Positions 11,861 through 24,234 of a stretch of DNA of 64,000 nt are shown here, one piece after another. Source of the stretch: Mallotus nudiflorus (Eukaryota; Streptophyta; Magnoliopsida; Malpighiales; Euphorbiaceae); assembly GCA_947683625.1 (NCBI GenBank), contig CANTUR010000279.1, positions 2,078,501-2,142,500 on the forward strand. The letters run 5' to 3'. The notes under the pieces were generated by a model that made no database searches, was not told the origin of the DNA, and was given only the letters and a program-made list of their open reading frames with translations. Each line of letters opens with the position of its first letter. Position 1 is the stretch's first letter. Position numbers and translations under genes: made by a program.

Positions 11861-12500
11861 CTATCTCTCCACACTGATCGAACTCTAAACTGAGCTAATA
11901 ATCCACTAGATTTGCTAATCTTCATCATCATACCTTAATCCACTAATTGGTGCAACTCTCAGATCAACCGTCTCCTCTCCACACTAATGTGAGTAAGACT
12001 ACCTGAGGACTTCCTACTCAAGGCATCTGTTACCATATTAGCCTACCTGGATGATAAAATATTTCAAAATCATAGTCCTTCAGGAGGTCTAACCATCTCC
12101 TCTACCTCAGATTTAGATCTCTCTACTAAAAAATGTACTTAAGGCTCTTATGATTAGTGAAAATCTCATAAGTCACCTCGTATAGATAATGTCTCAAAAT
12201 CTAGAGAGTAAAGATCACTATAGCCATCTCTAGGTCATGGGTAGGATAATTCTGTTCATGCTTCTTCAACAGCCTCAAAGCATAAGCTATCACCTTACCA
12301 TTCTACATTAACACACAACCTAAGCTGACTTTAGAGGCATCACAAGACACCGTAAATTTATCTACTCCATTAGGCAAAGCCAAAACTAGAGCTATGGTTA
12401 ACTTCTCCTTCAGCAATTGGAAATAATTCTCACAAGCATCTGACCACTCAAACTTCACATTCTTCTGAGTTAAGTGAGTTATAGGAGCTATAATTTTAGA
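11861..12500 (-). pseudogene. Element E RNase H domain
   Basis: Downstream of RT on the minus strand the reading VSCDASKVSLGCVLM, then NGKVIAYALRLLKKHEQNYP, DLEMAIVIFTL and IFTNHKSLKYIF follows the Ty3/gypsy RNase H order. The usual TDHKSL is TNHKSL here (Asp to Asn). At least one in-frame stop follows VLM. Confidence 0.85.
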
Positions 12501-13500
12501 AAAATCCTACAAAAATCTCCTATAATACCTAGCCAAACTTAGAAAATTATGAATCTCAATAACTGATGTTGGTCTAGGCCACTCAGACGTTGCCTCAATC
12601 TTTTGTGGATCAACCTAGATACCATTTTTAAACTCTATGTGTCCAAGGAATGCAACACTCTCCAACCAAAAATCATACTTTAAGAATTTAGCATAAAACT
12701 GATGTTCTCTTAGTGTCTACAGTACAGTCCTCAAGTGATATACGTGCTCCTTCATACTCTTTGAATATACTAGTATATCATTAATGAAGACTACCACAAG
12801 CTGATCCATAAACGGTCTAAATACCTTATTCATTAGATCCATAAAAGCAGTTGGTGCATTAGTCAACCCAAATGACATCACTAGAAACTTATAATGGCCA
12901 TATTGAGTGCAGAATGTCATTTTAGGAACATCGGGCTCACTAATCCACAACTGATGATAACCCGACCTCAAGTCAATCTTAGAAAAGAATTATGCACCCT
13001 GAAGCTGATCAAACAGATAATCTATCCTCGGGAGATGGTACTTATTCTTCACCATCACCTTATTCAGCTCTCTGTAATCAATGTATAGTCTTAAGGTACC
13101 ATCCTTCTTTCTCACAAACAGGACTGATGCACCCTAAGGAGAAACACTAGGTCTGATGAAACCCTTATCTAATAAATCCTACAACTGCTCCTTCAACTCT
13201 TTCAACTCTGTAAGAGCCATTATGTAGGGCGGCATCAAAATAGGAGTGATGTCTGGAACCATATTTATACAGAACTCAATCTCTCTGTGAGGTGGTAAAC
13301 CTAATAACTCCTCAGGAAAAACTTTAGGAAACTCATAGGCAACAGAAACATCTGTGAGTGATAACTTCTCTATAAAAGTATCTCTGACTAATGCCAGATA
13401 TCCCTGACAATCCTTCCTCAACATCTTCCTAGCCGTAATAGTAGAGATGAGATTCTGAGGTGCAAAACTTTTATCACCCACAAACTTAAACTCTTATTCA
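12501..13500 (-). pseudogene. Element E reverse transcriptase
   Basis: The reading covers EFPKVFPEELLGLPPHREIE, ELKELKEQL, LFVRKKDGTLRLYIDYRELN, LRSGYHQLWISEPDVPKMTF, FLVMSFGLTNAPTAFMDLMN and VVFINDILVYSKSMKEH. This is the standard order of Ty3/gypsy RT fingers and palm. The catalytic FIDD motif reads FIND, a single G-to-A change, so the enzyme would be inactive even without the stop codons (for example after LKEQL and before FFSKIDL). Confidence 0.92.
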
Positions 13501-13862
13501 TCTTTAATTCTGAAAATCACCTTTTTACTCTAACAATCTGTAATGGCATAGTTCTGAGACAACCAATCCATACCTAGAATCATATCGAACTCCATCATAT
13601 CTAACAACACTAATTTTGCTGGTAATTCTCTACCTCCCATAATCATTGGACAACCAGAAAGAACAATATTGGTGCCCAATGAATCGCTTAGAGGAGTGGT
13701 GATAAACAAAGGAAAAGCCATCCTTGAAGCTTACCAACATGACTTCAAAGTAAAAATAAGGGACACAAAAGAGTGTATGTCACTCGGATCAAACAAAACC
13801 TACGTATCCAAGTAATAGACTAGAATAATACTTGCAACAATGGCATTAGATGCCTGAGCATC
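13501..13862 (-). pseudogene. Element E aspartic protease
   Basis: The minus strand reads VLFDPSDIHSFVS (family form FDPGATHSFV), then PLSDSLGTNIVLSGCPMIMG, RELPAKLVLLDMMEFDMILG and MDWLSQNYA. These are the retropepsin-type active site and C-terminal part typical of plant chromoviruses. The active-site Asp codon is at 13788-13790. A TAG lies seven codons upstream of it, so the domain is no longer expressible with gag. Confidence 0.88.
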
Positions 13863-15180
13863 TTGTTGAGTGAGGTGGAAAACCCTGACCTGACCTTAAC
13901 CTCCTTTCTGACTGGTGGAAGCCTGCCCAAAACCTCTGGCACTTCCTCTAGTACTTTTTCCATGCCCCTACTGGGTAACAATCTGTGTTGTGCTCGGATA
14001 TTGAGCTGGAGGCAACTAAAAAGGTGCTGGAGCTATACTGGCAATCGACTGTTGTAGAAACTAATGTGGTTAAAAACCAAAATATAGGCATGATCTAGCA
14101 AAGTGTCCCATCTGTCCACATATAAAGCATGTCAGTAATGCTATATAATAGGGTCCCTGATGGACTTTACCACAAGTCTGACAAGCGCTAGCTATTGATC
14201 CTGTGCTGCCATATCCTAAACTCTGAACACTACTGCTGCTGCTGGAAGCACCAGAACCAAATCTAATAGGCCTACACTAACCTCCATGGCCATGCCTCCT
14301 ATTGCCATAATATCTTAGTTGTTTCCTTTGACTCTGCTATAATGAGCCTCTCTATTGACTACTAGAACCAATCTGGAAAGTCGAATACAGAGTAGCCTGG
14401 AATCCTCATGACTGAACACCCAACTGATAGTAATCAGACATAGCTCCTTGCCTAACTAAGCTTATCTTTATCTCCTTAGCCAACTCTATCATCGAATCCA
14501 GAGTAAGGCCCGCAGTAGGCATCCAACAAATGTAGAACCCAGAACAGTGATATAAGTCATGATAGTAAAATACTAGTATTGCATTAAATCCTTTGCATAT
14601 CTACCAAGTTAGAGAAACTCTCTAGTGTAATCCTCGATAGATCTATCACCTCTAGTGATGCTCTGTAACTCATCCTCAGTGGCTTTAGATAAAATCTCCT
14701 CATAAATCTCTCTTTGAACTAAGACCAAGTCATCATCATCACGTACGACTGAATCACCTAAACGAACCAATCCAGGGCTAGTCCCTCTATAGATAACTCG
14801 ACTATCATAATCCGTTGGTACTTAGTATAAGCAGTCCGAGTCCTCATCTCAATAGCATGTAGAAAATCTAACATCCCATCAAAGGCTATCCTACCAACTA
14901 TGGCATAGAATAGTGCTGCCTTAGGGTTAGATATACCCTGCTGATAGGTAGGCTATAACAGCGGTGCAACTGGAGGTATAGCAGCTTCCTCATACTTTAG
15001 CTCTATAGGTTCCTTATCTTGTAGCTCTCGCTGTCTATGGCGACTTGCCGCTCTTTGAGGTCTACCTTTACCTCAGCCTATATGCCTCGTTGGTAGCTTA
15101 TGAGGTAAAACCTCATCCTGAAAGGACTCATCATCCTTAGCCTTAATGACCGGTGAAGCGACACGCGCTCGCCTCCATAT
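13863..15180 (-). pseudogene. Element E gag with CCHC zinc knuckle
   Basis: One minus-strand frame, ignoring stops, gives KAALFYAIVGRIAFDGMLDF, then TAYTKYQRIMIVELSIEGLA and KERFMRRFYLKPLR, the capsid-like region of chromovirus gag. The knuckle CFICGQMGHFARSC (C-X2-C-X4-H-X4-C) is at 14088-14129. At least six stops interrupt the frame. No start codon is certain; the N-terminus lies near 15180. Confidence 0.88.
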
Positions 15181-15357
15181 TCTAAAAAGACAAAACCAAA
15201 GAGATTCAAACAAAATAGATAACAAACAATCTAATGATTATGTGAAAAACTAAGTCAAGGAAAACTTATCGAAGACATGATCGAACCTAATTAACTATAG
15301 TAGTTTTAAAGAAAACAAGACTCTAAAAACCTAGGTCCATAACACTAATAACCTAGG

Positions 15358-15369
15358 GCTCTGATACCA
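15358..15369 (-). promoter_or_regulatory. Element E primer-binding site (initiator tRNA-Met)
   Basis: Minus strand TGGTATCAGAGC, four bases inside the end of the 5' LTR (15374). It matches the complement of the 3' end of plant initiator tRNA-Met. Confidence 0.93.
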
Positions 15370-15373
15370 ACTT

Positions 15374-18095
15374 TGTTATGACCCAAACTGGGAAGTCATG
15401 ATTAGCACTAGGGAATAAGAATTCTTTCAAATCTGGAACCTATAGCAAGCCTTAAAAAAAATACGCATGCAATAAGAAATAAAAATATGATAGAATTAAA
15501 ACTTAAATTGATATAAAATAAATACTTAAATGTCATTTCATAAAATAAAAATATGTTCATACAATATTCAGAGATTGTTCTCTTACTAAAGTAACATTTT
15601 ATTCATACAAAACACTACTACTGCAATTTTTTGGAATATAATAAAAGTTCAAACAAATAAATTACATAATCTAGCCGAGGCTGAAGAAGTCCGATGTAGA
15701 GGTCTACTACTGAGGTCTGACGATGAGGAATCTCTTGAAAAAAATATTGAGGGGAGTCAAACCTCACTGAGTAAATTATTATAATATATATACATGCAAT
15801 CTAACTCATATACGGTCAAGCATCAGTATAGATATAGATATATATAGGCATTTCACAAAGATGCAAAAATTCATTTTTTAATATATAATAAAAGCATAAA
15901 ATCATTTTAGTTGAAGGACCGGAGCAGAACCTTAATAATTTGCAACCTCGATCATAATAATCAATAGCTAATAGGCTTAATCAAAACTCCAAGTATTTAT
16001 TTTTCCAACTTAAGGTAGTAAACTGGCCCCGAGTACACTAGGTCAGTCGAGGTTCTGCAATCTCACTACCGGCATGACTGGCCCCAAGTACACTAGGTTA
16101 ACTGAGGATCCATATTCAACCTATCCAATAACCAACATCTCAATAAAAATTATTAGATTCTCAACCTAATTCTATCGTACTGTCGCGCAACAGTCCTAAC
16201 GTAACGCACTAGGTAGCACGTTCTACTGCTATCCTTTAAATCATTCTTATAATTATTAAAAATAATAAAATGCATGATATAAACATAATTTCATTCATTT
16301 AAAGAGGAATATACCAAATACGTATCGAAAGAATACCAAAATTATATTGAAAATATACTAAATGTATACTAAACATATATAAGATATATGCCATAATATA
16401 CTCCAATAAACCATGAATATACTAGAAATACACTAGGTATATATTGAAAATTACAACATGCACATATATATCAAAATATACCAAAAATATACTAAGTCAT
16501 TTCATAAAATAATCATGCTTAAACATATAATGAAAATATGGAAATTCTTATTCATGCATTCTATATGCAATGCATATATAGAATAATAACTCACAAATTT
16601 GCACTCCTTGAGACTGACTTGACGGGCCTGGTCTGATATGCCTCGGTCTCGGCGTAGCCAGAAAATAAATAATCATAAAAATTAGAATATATTCTAACTT
16701 ATACATCTATGAATTCTAATAAAAGACTCAATATAGGAATTTAAAATCCAGTCAAAACACAAAGACTCAAGATCGACCCGACATTACATTTTACAAGAAT
16801 TCTACAAAAAATTTAAGAAAATCTCCTCTATAAAATGGACATCTCTCTATTGAAAATAGAGCTGATCCTGCAAGGAAAACACACTTCTAAATTCCACAAA
16901 GCTCAACACCTCAAGTTGGGATCCTAAACTGCACAAATTCCTAACCGAGGTTCACAATTCACCAATAATCAATATAAAATAATAAATATATTATAAAATC
17001 ATTAAATTCCATAAATATCCATAAAATACCAAAATGTAATATATTTAAACATTAAATCACTATATATAATTATTTTCACAACAATTAAATAAAATTCTCA
17101 AATAATAATATAATATTAATAAAAATCCAATTTTTCAATAATTCCACATATAATAGTAAAATTCACTTTTATATACTCAAATAGCTTAAATATATAACAA
17201 AAGTAATTAAAAATCCATTTAATCACCAAAATAGTAAATAATATATTATTTGAATATAATTTTCAAAAGTTAGTACTAATTAGTTAAAAATAATAAATAA
17301 TTTATAAAAATCATTTTAATACCCTATATAATTCTAAAATCATTTAAAATATATTATTTAACTATAATTTCAACAAAAATACACAATTAACTCATAATTC
17401 CAATATTCACATAGTATTAATAATTTCTCAAAAATTATATAAAATTACCAAAAATCATTTTATAAATTCTAAAATTATTAACTCAAATTAATAACACTAA
17501 TCTAACCAAATTTCCATCCAAAATAATTAGTTAACATCATTATCAAAAATTCAATATTTTAATATCAAAATAATAAAAAATATCCATAATTCAAATTAAT
17601 TAAAAAAAATTATTTTTGAGAAGCTTAAGTTTCCATGAACAACATTTCTAAAGCAAAAGTCAATAAATCAAACAATAACATGCTTAAAAATAAAAAATAA
17701 AACCTAAAATGAGCATAAACTAAAATCTAGTTAAAATTCACAAGCGAGAGGATTTAAGCTCAAACAGAGCTTGGAAATCGACTCACCGGTCGAAAAGGAG
17801 TCGATCAACATCGGAAAGAGGAGCTGAGGTGGCCAAAATCATCACCGGCGTCCATGGAGCTCCAGTTGTTCCAGTTGCTGTTTCTATCAATTTCGGTGGC
17901 GCTCCGATGGTCTTCAGGTAACAGAAAGGTTAAGGAGGAAGCGAGGAGTCGATGATGATGGGTGGTGGCGGTTATGGTAGTCCGATGAGGTAAGGGTTGC
18001 ACAATGAAGGTTGCAGAAAGGCACAAAGAAGGAAGAAGGAAATGGTGGGGGAAGAGAATGGGAAAATTGACCTGAAAATCTTAGTTTTTATTATG

Positions 18096-18126
<31 letters not shown>

Positions 18127-18475
18127 CAACATAACTCATGCACATTAGAATAAGTATAATAGCAATTAATAATAATTATTATTATGGTAACAATAATATC
18201 AATAATAATAATCATAATACAAAAAATAACAACAATAATAATAACAATGAAATAATAATAATACTATTTAAAATAATAGTAATGATAATAACTTTAATAT
18301 ATTTAAATAATAGAACTCTGCGAATAAATTATTTTATGTAAATAAAACTTTTAGAATAAAATAAATGAATAATATTCACAAATAATAACAATAATATATA
18401 AATAGAATTTAAAATTTTATTAACACTGCATATCTCAAAATAATTTTATTTTATTTAACATACATGGTCATTACA
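15374..18475 (-). repeat. Element E 5' LTR
   Basis: Direct copy of 7184-10401, 116 bp shorter mainly because it lacks the 81-bp tandem duplication and has a shorter TA tract. Its coding-strand start lies at 18475 and its end abuts the PBS. The outer flank begins at 18476 with the rest of D's LTR. Single-base differences from the sister LTR are scattered throughout, so the insertion is not recent. Confidence 0.92.
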
Positions 18476-19759
18476 ATTTCATATTTGAAAAATAAGTTTT
18501 TAGTAGAATTCTGTCTGACAGTATAGTAAGACGGCACCTATTCGATAAGGCGTAGCCTAATTGCATTAAGGTGGTGCCTTCATCTTATTGTTCTAAGGCA
18601 CTGCCGTAGCCTTTTAACATAAAATAATCTTTTGCATTAATTTTTAGTCTGCTTTTGTTCCATTTTTATGTTTTACCAAGTATTCTTTTCTTTGGTTTGT
18701 TTATTAGTTAAGTTAAAATCTTTATTTATGTTTTTTTACACGTTTAAAATCCATTTAGTTTGCTAGTCATCCATGTTTTTTTTTTTGGTATATTTTGTGT
18801 TTTTTTATATTTGATACTTTCTTGTAGATATTTTCTTTAGTTTTTGCATGCTCTTCCTTTTAAATAGAATTTTGATTGTTTATGTGTTTTTCCTTCTATT
18901 CATTGCAATTTCATGAATTATTTATTTTATTTTATTGTATTTATTAAGTATTGTTTCTATGGTTAAATTAAGTGCAATTATTTTATTTTATTTTTAAGAA
19001 TTTAACTTCATGGTTTCTTTTGTATGTTTTTTTTTTGGGCTAATTAACTTAATTTTCAAGATCAATGCATAAGAATGACAATTTGGTCACTATATAAATT
19101 GCCTTATAGTTTAGAATTTTCTATTTTCATTTCATTTATTTTATTTTATTCTTATTTTACTTGCATGTATAAAGGTGTAATTCATTTCTTCTTCCTTCTT
19201 TCTTTGTGTGCATATTTTATTTTATTTTATTTTATTTTTTATTGCTTGCATGATTTAAGAGTTTAATTCTTTTCTCCTACCCCATTTCTTTGCATATGCC
19301 TTTATTTACTTATATTTATTTTTATTTTATCTTGTTATTTATCTTTGATGTAGTTTAAAGTGTGATGTGGTGGATAATGGACAAATTTGCATGAAATTGG
19401 ATTAATTAACAACTTGGACTTAATTATAAAATTTTAAAAATTGATTGGAGGAAATTTCAATTTGTATGTAAATAAGGAAATAATTTGATAATTAAAATTA
19501 ATAAAACATAAAACACGAATGGAGGCCAACCATAAGGTTGGGTGGACTTCCAAAAACCCATACCCAGTTTCTGAAGACAACTTCTAGGGAACTTTTATAG
19601 AATACAGTTGCTGTAAAAGTTTTTCCAAATTTTATCCAAGTGGCAACTCCATTCCGAACTTGGGCTATAAGCCCATGTTGTATTTCCTAGTGGACCATGA
19701 GCCCATAAAGTGTTATAGTCATCGAAAGCTTAGGTGCACGCTGAACCCTATTGCATACA
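18476..19759 (+). repeat. Element D 5' LTR, right part
   Basis: Continuation of the LTR cut at 7183. It carries the ggcacc / aaggtggtgcc / aaggcactgcc motif cluster at 18530-18605, a T-rich stretch with Tat-like character to about 19350, and the inner PBS-like motif tggcaactccattccg at 19641, 118 nt before the LTR end. It ends ttgcataca at 19759, next to the PBS. Confidence 0.6.
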
Positions 19760-19760
19760 G

Positions 19761-19778
19761 TAGCGATTCCACTAGGGA
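19761..19778 (+). promoter_or_regulatory. Element D primer-binding site
   Basis: tagcgattccactaggga resembles the TGGCGACTCCACTGGGGA-type PBS of Ogre/Tat elements (tRNA-Arg in the literature). The differences are mostly G-to-A or C-to-T. It lies two bases after the proposed LTR end. Confidence 0.75.
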
Positions 19779-20559
19779 TAAAGGAATGAATTCTAGTGTT
19801 TTATGTTTTATCATTTTTAGTTATTTTGTTATTTCCTTTACATTCATAACACATCTCACATAATGTGTACTCAGTCCCAAGATAACTCGATAATAGTTAT
19901 TACTTTGCTACCTTATTTACTCAAACCTAGTAGTGAAGTATATAGCTATTGTTATTCATGACACATGCTTATCCTATGTAGCATAGGCCCTTGAGTGGGG
20001 AGACACAATAGAAGTGTATAATTGTAGGAACCGAAGCCTATCACCTAAGACTCAACTCATCTAGTGGCCTAGCAACTTCCCTTAAGTTTTCGCTTTGATT
20101 ATTTGTATTTGATGTCATGTATTAGTTCTCTTTGTAAAGCCTAAGCCCATAAAAAAAATGGACTAATCAAGTTGGGCCTTTCATGCTCACTATAGCCTAT
20201 TAATTTGGACCTTGGTTTTATTAAGAGGAATTGCTACTTGTATGTTAATATCGCCTTGAGAGTTGTTGGGCATACATCAATTTTGTTATCCCCTTATGGT
20301 AATTAAAACTTAAACTAAAAAATCCTAGGAAAAGAGACTCGCCATTGAACACATATGTAAAAGAAATAAAGGAGGAGGTAATCGCTTATGATCTTTATAT
20401 ATTTGTAAATAGTTATTCATTTTTGTTGTATGTTTATTCTTTATGAATAGTAAATAAAAATAAAAATAAATAAAATGAACCTGCATCTCATGCATACACA
20501 TTGTGCATAACTTTAACATGTTGTGTTGCAGATATAAATTAACTACACTATTTTTTTTA
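19779..20559 (+). other. Element D 5' leader
   Basis: Untranslated leader between PBS and gag. It shares landmarks with the leader of element C read on the minus strand (54300-54760): the AGCCCA-containing stretch and ATCCTAGGAAAAGAGACTCG. This shows that D and C are related Tat-lineage elements even though their LTRs differ. Confidence 0.6.
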
Positions 20560-20919
20560 AACAAGATCTCACACATGCCATTTGGTTAGAGCTTTTGAAA
20601 AAGTAATGATAGCTTATTTTAATCCTGAAGCTTTCAAAGAATAGTTGAGAGAGGAAATAATAGCTGAAACTTGATCCTCTATCCAGAAAATGATGGAAAT
20701 GATGTAGATGTTCAGGTATAAGCAACTTGTTGACCTTGACATTGAAATGTTAGTGAAACTCTAGGACAAGGACGAAGATGATTTGGAAATAATATTGGTT
20801 GATTAAATGGGACATCCGAAATTAGAACTTTCTGACAGTGTAGAGAAAACTGATTGGGCTAAGAAAATGACTAAGGTTATGATCCTAAATGATGATGAAG
20901 GAGAATGGAATTGATACTC
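20560..20919 (+). pseudogene. Element D gag, 5' portion
   Basis: Open stretches broken by stops, acidic and rich in Asp/Glu/Lys, before the capsid-like part that resumes at 24235. The segment is cut by solo LTR F, whose 5-bp duplication tactc is at 20915-20919. Assigned mainly by position and continuity with the piece at 24235. Confidence 0.55.
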
Positions 20920-21370
20920 TATAATATCCCGTGTTTTTAAAATATTTTTACACTGTACCAGGATATGCAGTGTTAATAATTTCTGTATATTATATGATAT
21001 TTTTACGAGTTAATATGTATTTAAAATCTATTTTAATTACTGTGTATTATTTTCAGTGTTTTACGTAAAATTTTCCCGGGACTTGTATTTTCGGGGAAAT
21101 TTTCACGTAAACAATGTAATATTAATTATTTTAAATATATTTTTGGACTTGCATGAACTCATGCGTATTTTTAAATTATTAAATAAAGCATGTGTGTGTA
21201 TATTTATTTAATTAGGGTTTAGTATTACCCTAATATTATATTAATTATTTATTAGTTTTATTGTTATTTAATTATTTTTATTTAGTATAAATTATTAAAA
21301 TATTAAATTTTATGTGTGTGGTGTATATTTAAAGTGTGTAATTTAATATTATTTATTATATAGTGTAAAG

Positions 21371-21392
21371 TATATATATATATATATATATA
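21371..21392. repeat. (TA)n microsatellite in solo LTR F
   Basis: About 11 TA units, at roughly the same distance from the LTR start as the TA tracts in both E LTRs. Confidence 0.9.
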
Positions 21393-22875
21393 CATTAAAA
21401 TTTGTCAAAATTACAAAAGTTTGGAAAATTACAAAACTGCCCCCGTGAGCTTCTTCTTCCTCCCGACCCTTCCCTTCACAGTCCGGTCGTTGCTACTACC
21501 GTTTCTTCACCGTGGGTGTGCTTTCCGGTGTGCCACCACCTTCCCCAGCCTTCCTCGCTGCCTGTGGTAGCCGTTTCCGGTGCCTGGAAATCGATTTTGG
21601 CCGGAGAAGCCGAAAGTCGATCCATCGTCGATCACGCCGATTCCGGCCACCGTTTTTGACACCGCTGGTCTCTTTCTTCTCCTTGAGCTCTGGTGAGTGT
21701 GATTCTAGCTTTGGTTTGAGCTAAAATGGTTTAGATTTGCTTAGGTTTCAATTTTTCCAATTCGGTCATATTAGGGTTTTTGATTTTTTTAAGCTTCGAA
21801 TTGATTGATTCATGAAAAATCCCTTCACAAATGTTGTTCCTAGTAGCTCAATCTACATGTATGAATTTTTGTAGAATTTTTGGAGATTGTTTGGATTTTT
21901 GGGTATTTTTTAATATTTTAATATTATTTTCTAATTTTCGGAAATTAATTATTTAAATTATGAAATTGGAGTTTATGGTTAAATTAGGTGTTGAAATGAA
22001 TTATAGGAATTTATTTGGAATTTTTATGAATTTCTAAGTATTTATTTTGAATTATTGAAGTTTATGGAATTTTGGAAAAATTAGGTTAAATGTGTTTTAT
22101 TTGAATTTAATTGGTTAATTGAGTTGAATTATTGATATTATTGATAAATATGTTAAGAAAATTAATTTTGGATAATTTTATAATTTTTGGTGAATTTTTG
22201 AAGTAATTTAAGTATATTTATATATATAGGGGTATTTTGGTAATTTTACCGTAAATTGTCTAAAAATGTAATTTAATTGGTTTTAATAGTTATTTAAGGT
22301 ATAAAAATGATTTCTACAAAATATTTGGTATTTTTAACTAATTAAAACTATTTTTCGTGAATTATTTTCAATTATATATATAATATACGGTTTTACTAAT
22401 AAAATGAGTTTTTATCGGTTTTTACAGTGTTTTAAGGTTAATTATGTAATTTTTTACCTATGAAATGAATTTCTATGTTGTAAGGATATTTTTGGTATAT
22501 CTGGAATTGTTCTGTGATTGTGGACCCCGATCGGTGGACTGTAGTTTGGAGTTCGACCGTGGGATTTTGATTGTGCCTTGTGTAGTTTTTCGAAGTGTAT
22601 TTCCTTGCAGGGTCGGCTCTACTCTTTTGAGTAGAGAGATGTCCGTTTTACAGGGGAGGTTCTGCCGGATTTTTGATAGAATTCTCGTAAAACGTGATAT
22701 CCAGTCGAACCCTAATTTCTGATTCTGTGTTTAATACTCTAGATTGAATTCTAGGATTTCTGTTAGGTTTATTCTGATGTCGATTATTTATTGTTTGTTT
22801 AGTTGCACCGAGACCGAGGGCTAGTGGACCAGGCCCGTCGGACCTGTCTCGTGGAGCGCATTAGGTGAGTTACTA

Positions 22876-22878
<3 letters not shown>

Positions 22879-22968
<90 letters not shown>
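22879..22968. repeat. Long (TA)n microsatellite in solo LTR F
   Basis: About 45 uninterrupted TA units directly after a gtgagttacta motif. The E LTRs have a cacaa/gtgagttatta motif at the matching place with only a few TA-like bases, so the tract expanded in this copy. Confidence 0.95.
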
Positions 22969-22969
<1 letters not shown>

Positions 22970-23439
22970 TTAGGATGCATGATTTAGAAATGCATGTTTT
23001 ATGTTGATTAAATATGCATAAATAAATTGATTATTTCTTAAGTTTATATTAAGTATATTTTTGGTTTATTTTTGGTATATAATAAATTATATACATGTTT
23101 TGTTAATAAAATATATTTAAAATGTTTTTAAATATATTTTTAGTTTAATTTATGATTTGATTGGATTTATTTGACATATATATACTCGAAATATACCTGG
23201 TTTACGTTTGGTATATTTTCGGTATATATATGGTTTATATTGTTGTTTTATTTAAATTCATGCATCATTTATTGTGAATGAATGTTTTATATTTAATGAT
23301 GAAGGATATTGATAGAACGTGCTACCTAGTGGGCAGCACTAGGACCGAGTACGTACCGGTACGCCTATAGCTTTAGGCTATATTACTAACTATTTGTGGA
23401 TATTGATTTGATATGTGAGATGTGGTTTGGGTGTGATTG

Positions 23440-23532
23440 CTGGAGCTCGGTTGACCAAGTGTCTCGGGGCCAATCACACTGGCAGTCAGACTGCTGGAGC
23501 TCGGTTGACTTAGTGTCTCGGGGCCAGTCTAC
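23440..23532 (+). repeat. Two-copy ~60 bp repeat in Tekay-family LTR
   Basis: The phrase gctggagctcggttgac followed by a gtgtctcggggcca ending occurs twice about 59 bp apart. The same doublet is visible in the E LTRs (around 7830-7930 and 16015-16110), so it is an old feature of the family. Confidence 0.8.
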
Positions 23533-24234
23533 TGTCTAAATGGATTAAGTGGATATATTTGGATTAAGTGAGCCTGTATGGCTAGAGTGTTGTCTAACAC
23601 TATTTTCTGAGGTTGCGATATTCTAGGGTTCTATGTGATCCTTCATAAAAGATGATTTTCAGATAAAATATATAAATGATTTTTATTGCATCTGTGTGTA
23701 ATTGCCTGTATATATATTAGATATATATATACTGTTGACTGTATGCATTATCAATTAGTGTGTATGTATATATATTATAGTAATTCACTCAGTGAGGTCT
23801 GACTCCCCTCCGTTGACTATTTTTCAGGAGAGTTAACTTCTTCAGACCTCAGTAGCAGGTCGATACGCCGGATTTCTTCCGCCCCAGCTTCTTTGTGTAA
23901 ATTATCTACTTGAGTCTTATTTATTTTATCTAGACACTGCAGTAGTTGTGAATTAGTATTGGATTTCATGTATTTTATTTTAAAGAGATGTATTATATTG
24001 AAACTGGATTTTTATTAAAATATTTATATATCTATGAGATGAGATTTAACTTAAATCCAATTGGTGTATATACTATTGTGATATTTATGATTTTTATTTC
24101 CGCTGCATATAATATTGTTATTGTTATTATTGCATGATTTATTTTATTTTTAGGCTTGCTACGGGTTCCGGATTCGAAAGAATTCCCGTTCCCTAGCGCC
24201 GGTCATGGCCCCTGTTTTGGGTCGTGACATACTC

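Larger units (their letters stand above)
7184..18475 (-). mobile_element. Element E: Tekay/Del-like chromovirus LTR retrotransposon, degenerate
   Basis: Two ~3.1-3.2 kb direct LTRs (7184-10401 and 15374-18475) flank a ~5 kb internal region coding on the minus strand in the order gag, protease, RT, RNase H, integrase, chromodomain-like tail. LTRs start TGTAATGACC and end CATAACA or CCTGACA on the coding strand. The primer site matches initiator tRNA-Met (TGGTATCAGAGC) and a polypurine tract adjoins the 3' LTR. Flanks atatc (7179-7183) and atttc (18476-18480) are a 4/5 match, a likely decayed target duplication. Many stops look like C-to-T changes (CGA to TGA, CAG to TAG), the pattern of methylated-cytosine decay. 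Confidence 0.93.
20920..24229 (+). mobile_element. F: Tekay-family solo LTR
   Basis: A single 3310-bp LTR homologous to the E LTRs but in the opposite orientation: it ends ttgcta(c)gggttccggattcgaaag...gggtcgtgaca where E has the same words with C-to-T changes. It is bounded by an exact 5-bp duplication tactc at 20915-20919 and 24230-24234. No PBS, polypurine tract or coding region adjoins it, which is the product of recombination between two LTRs. The LTR start reads TATAATATCC (TG changed to TA). It keeps many CpG sites that E has lost, so it looks younger. Confidence 0.92.
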
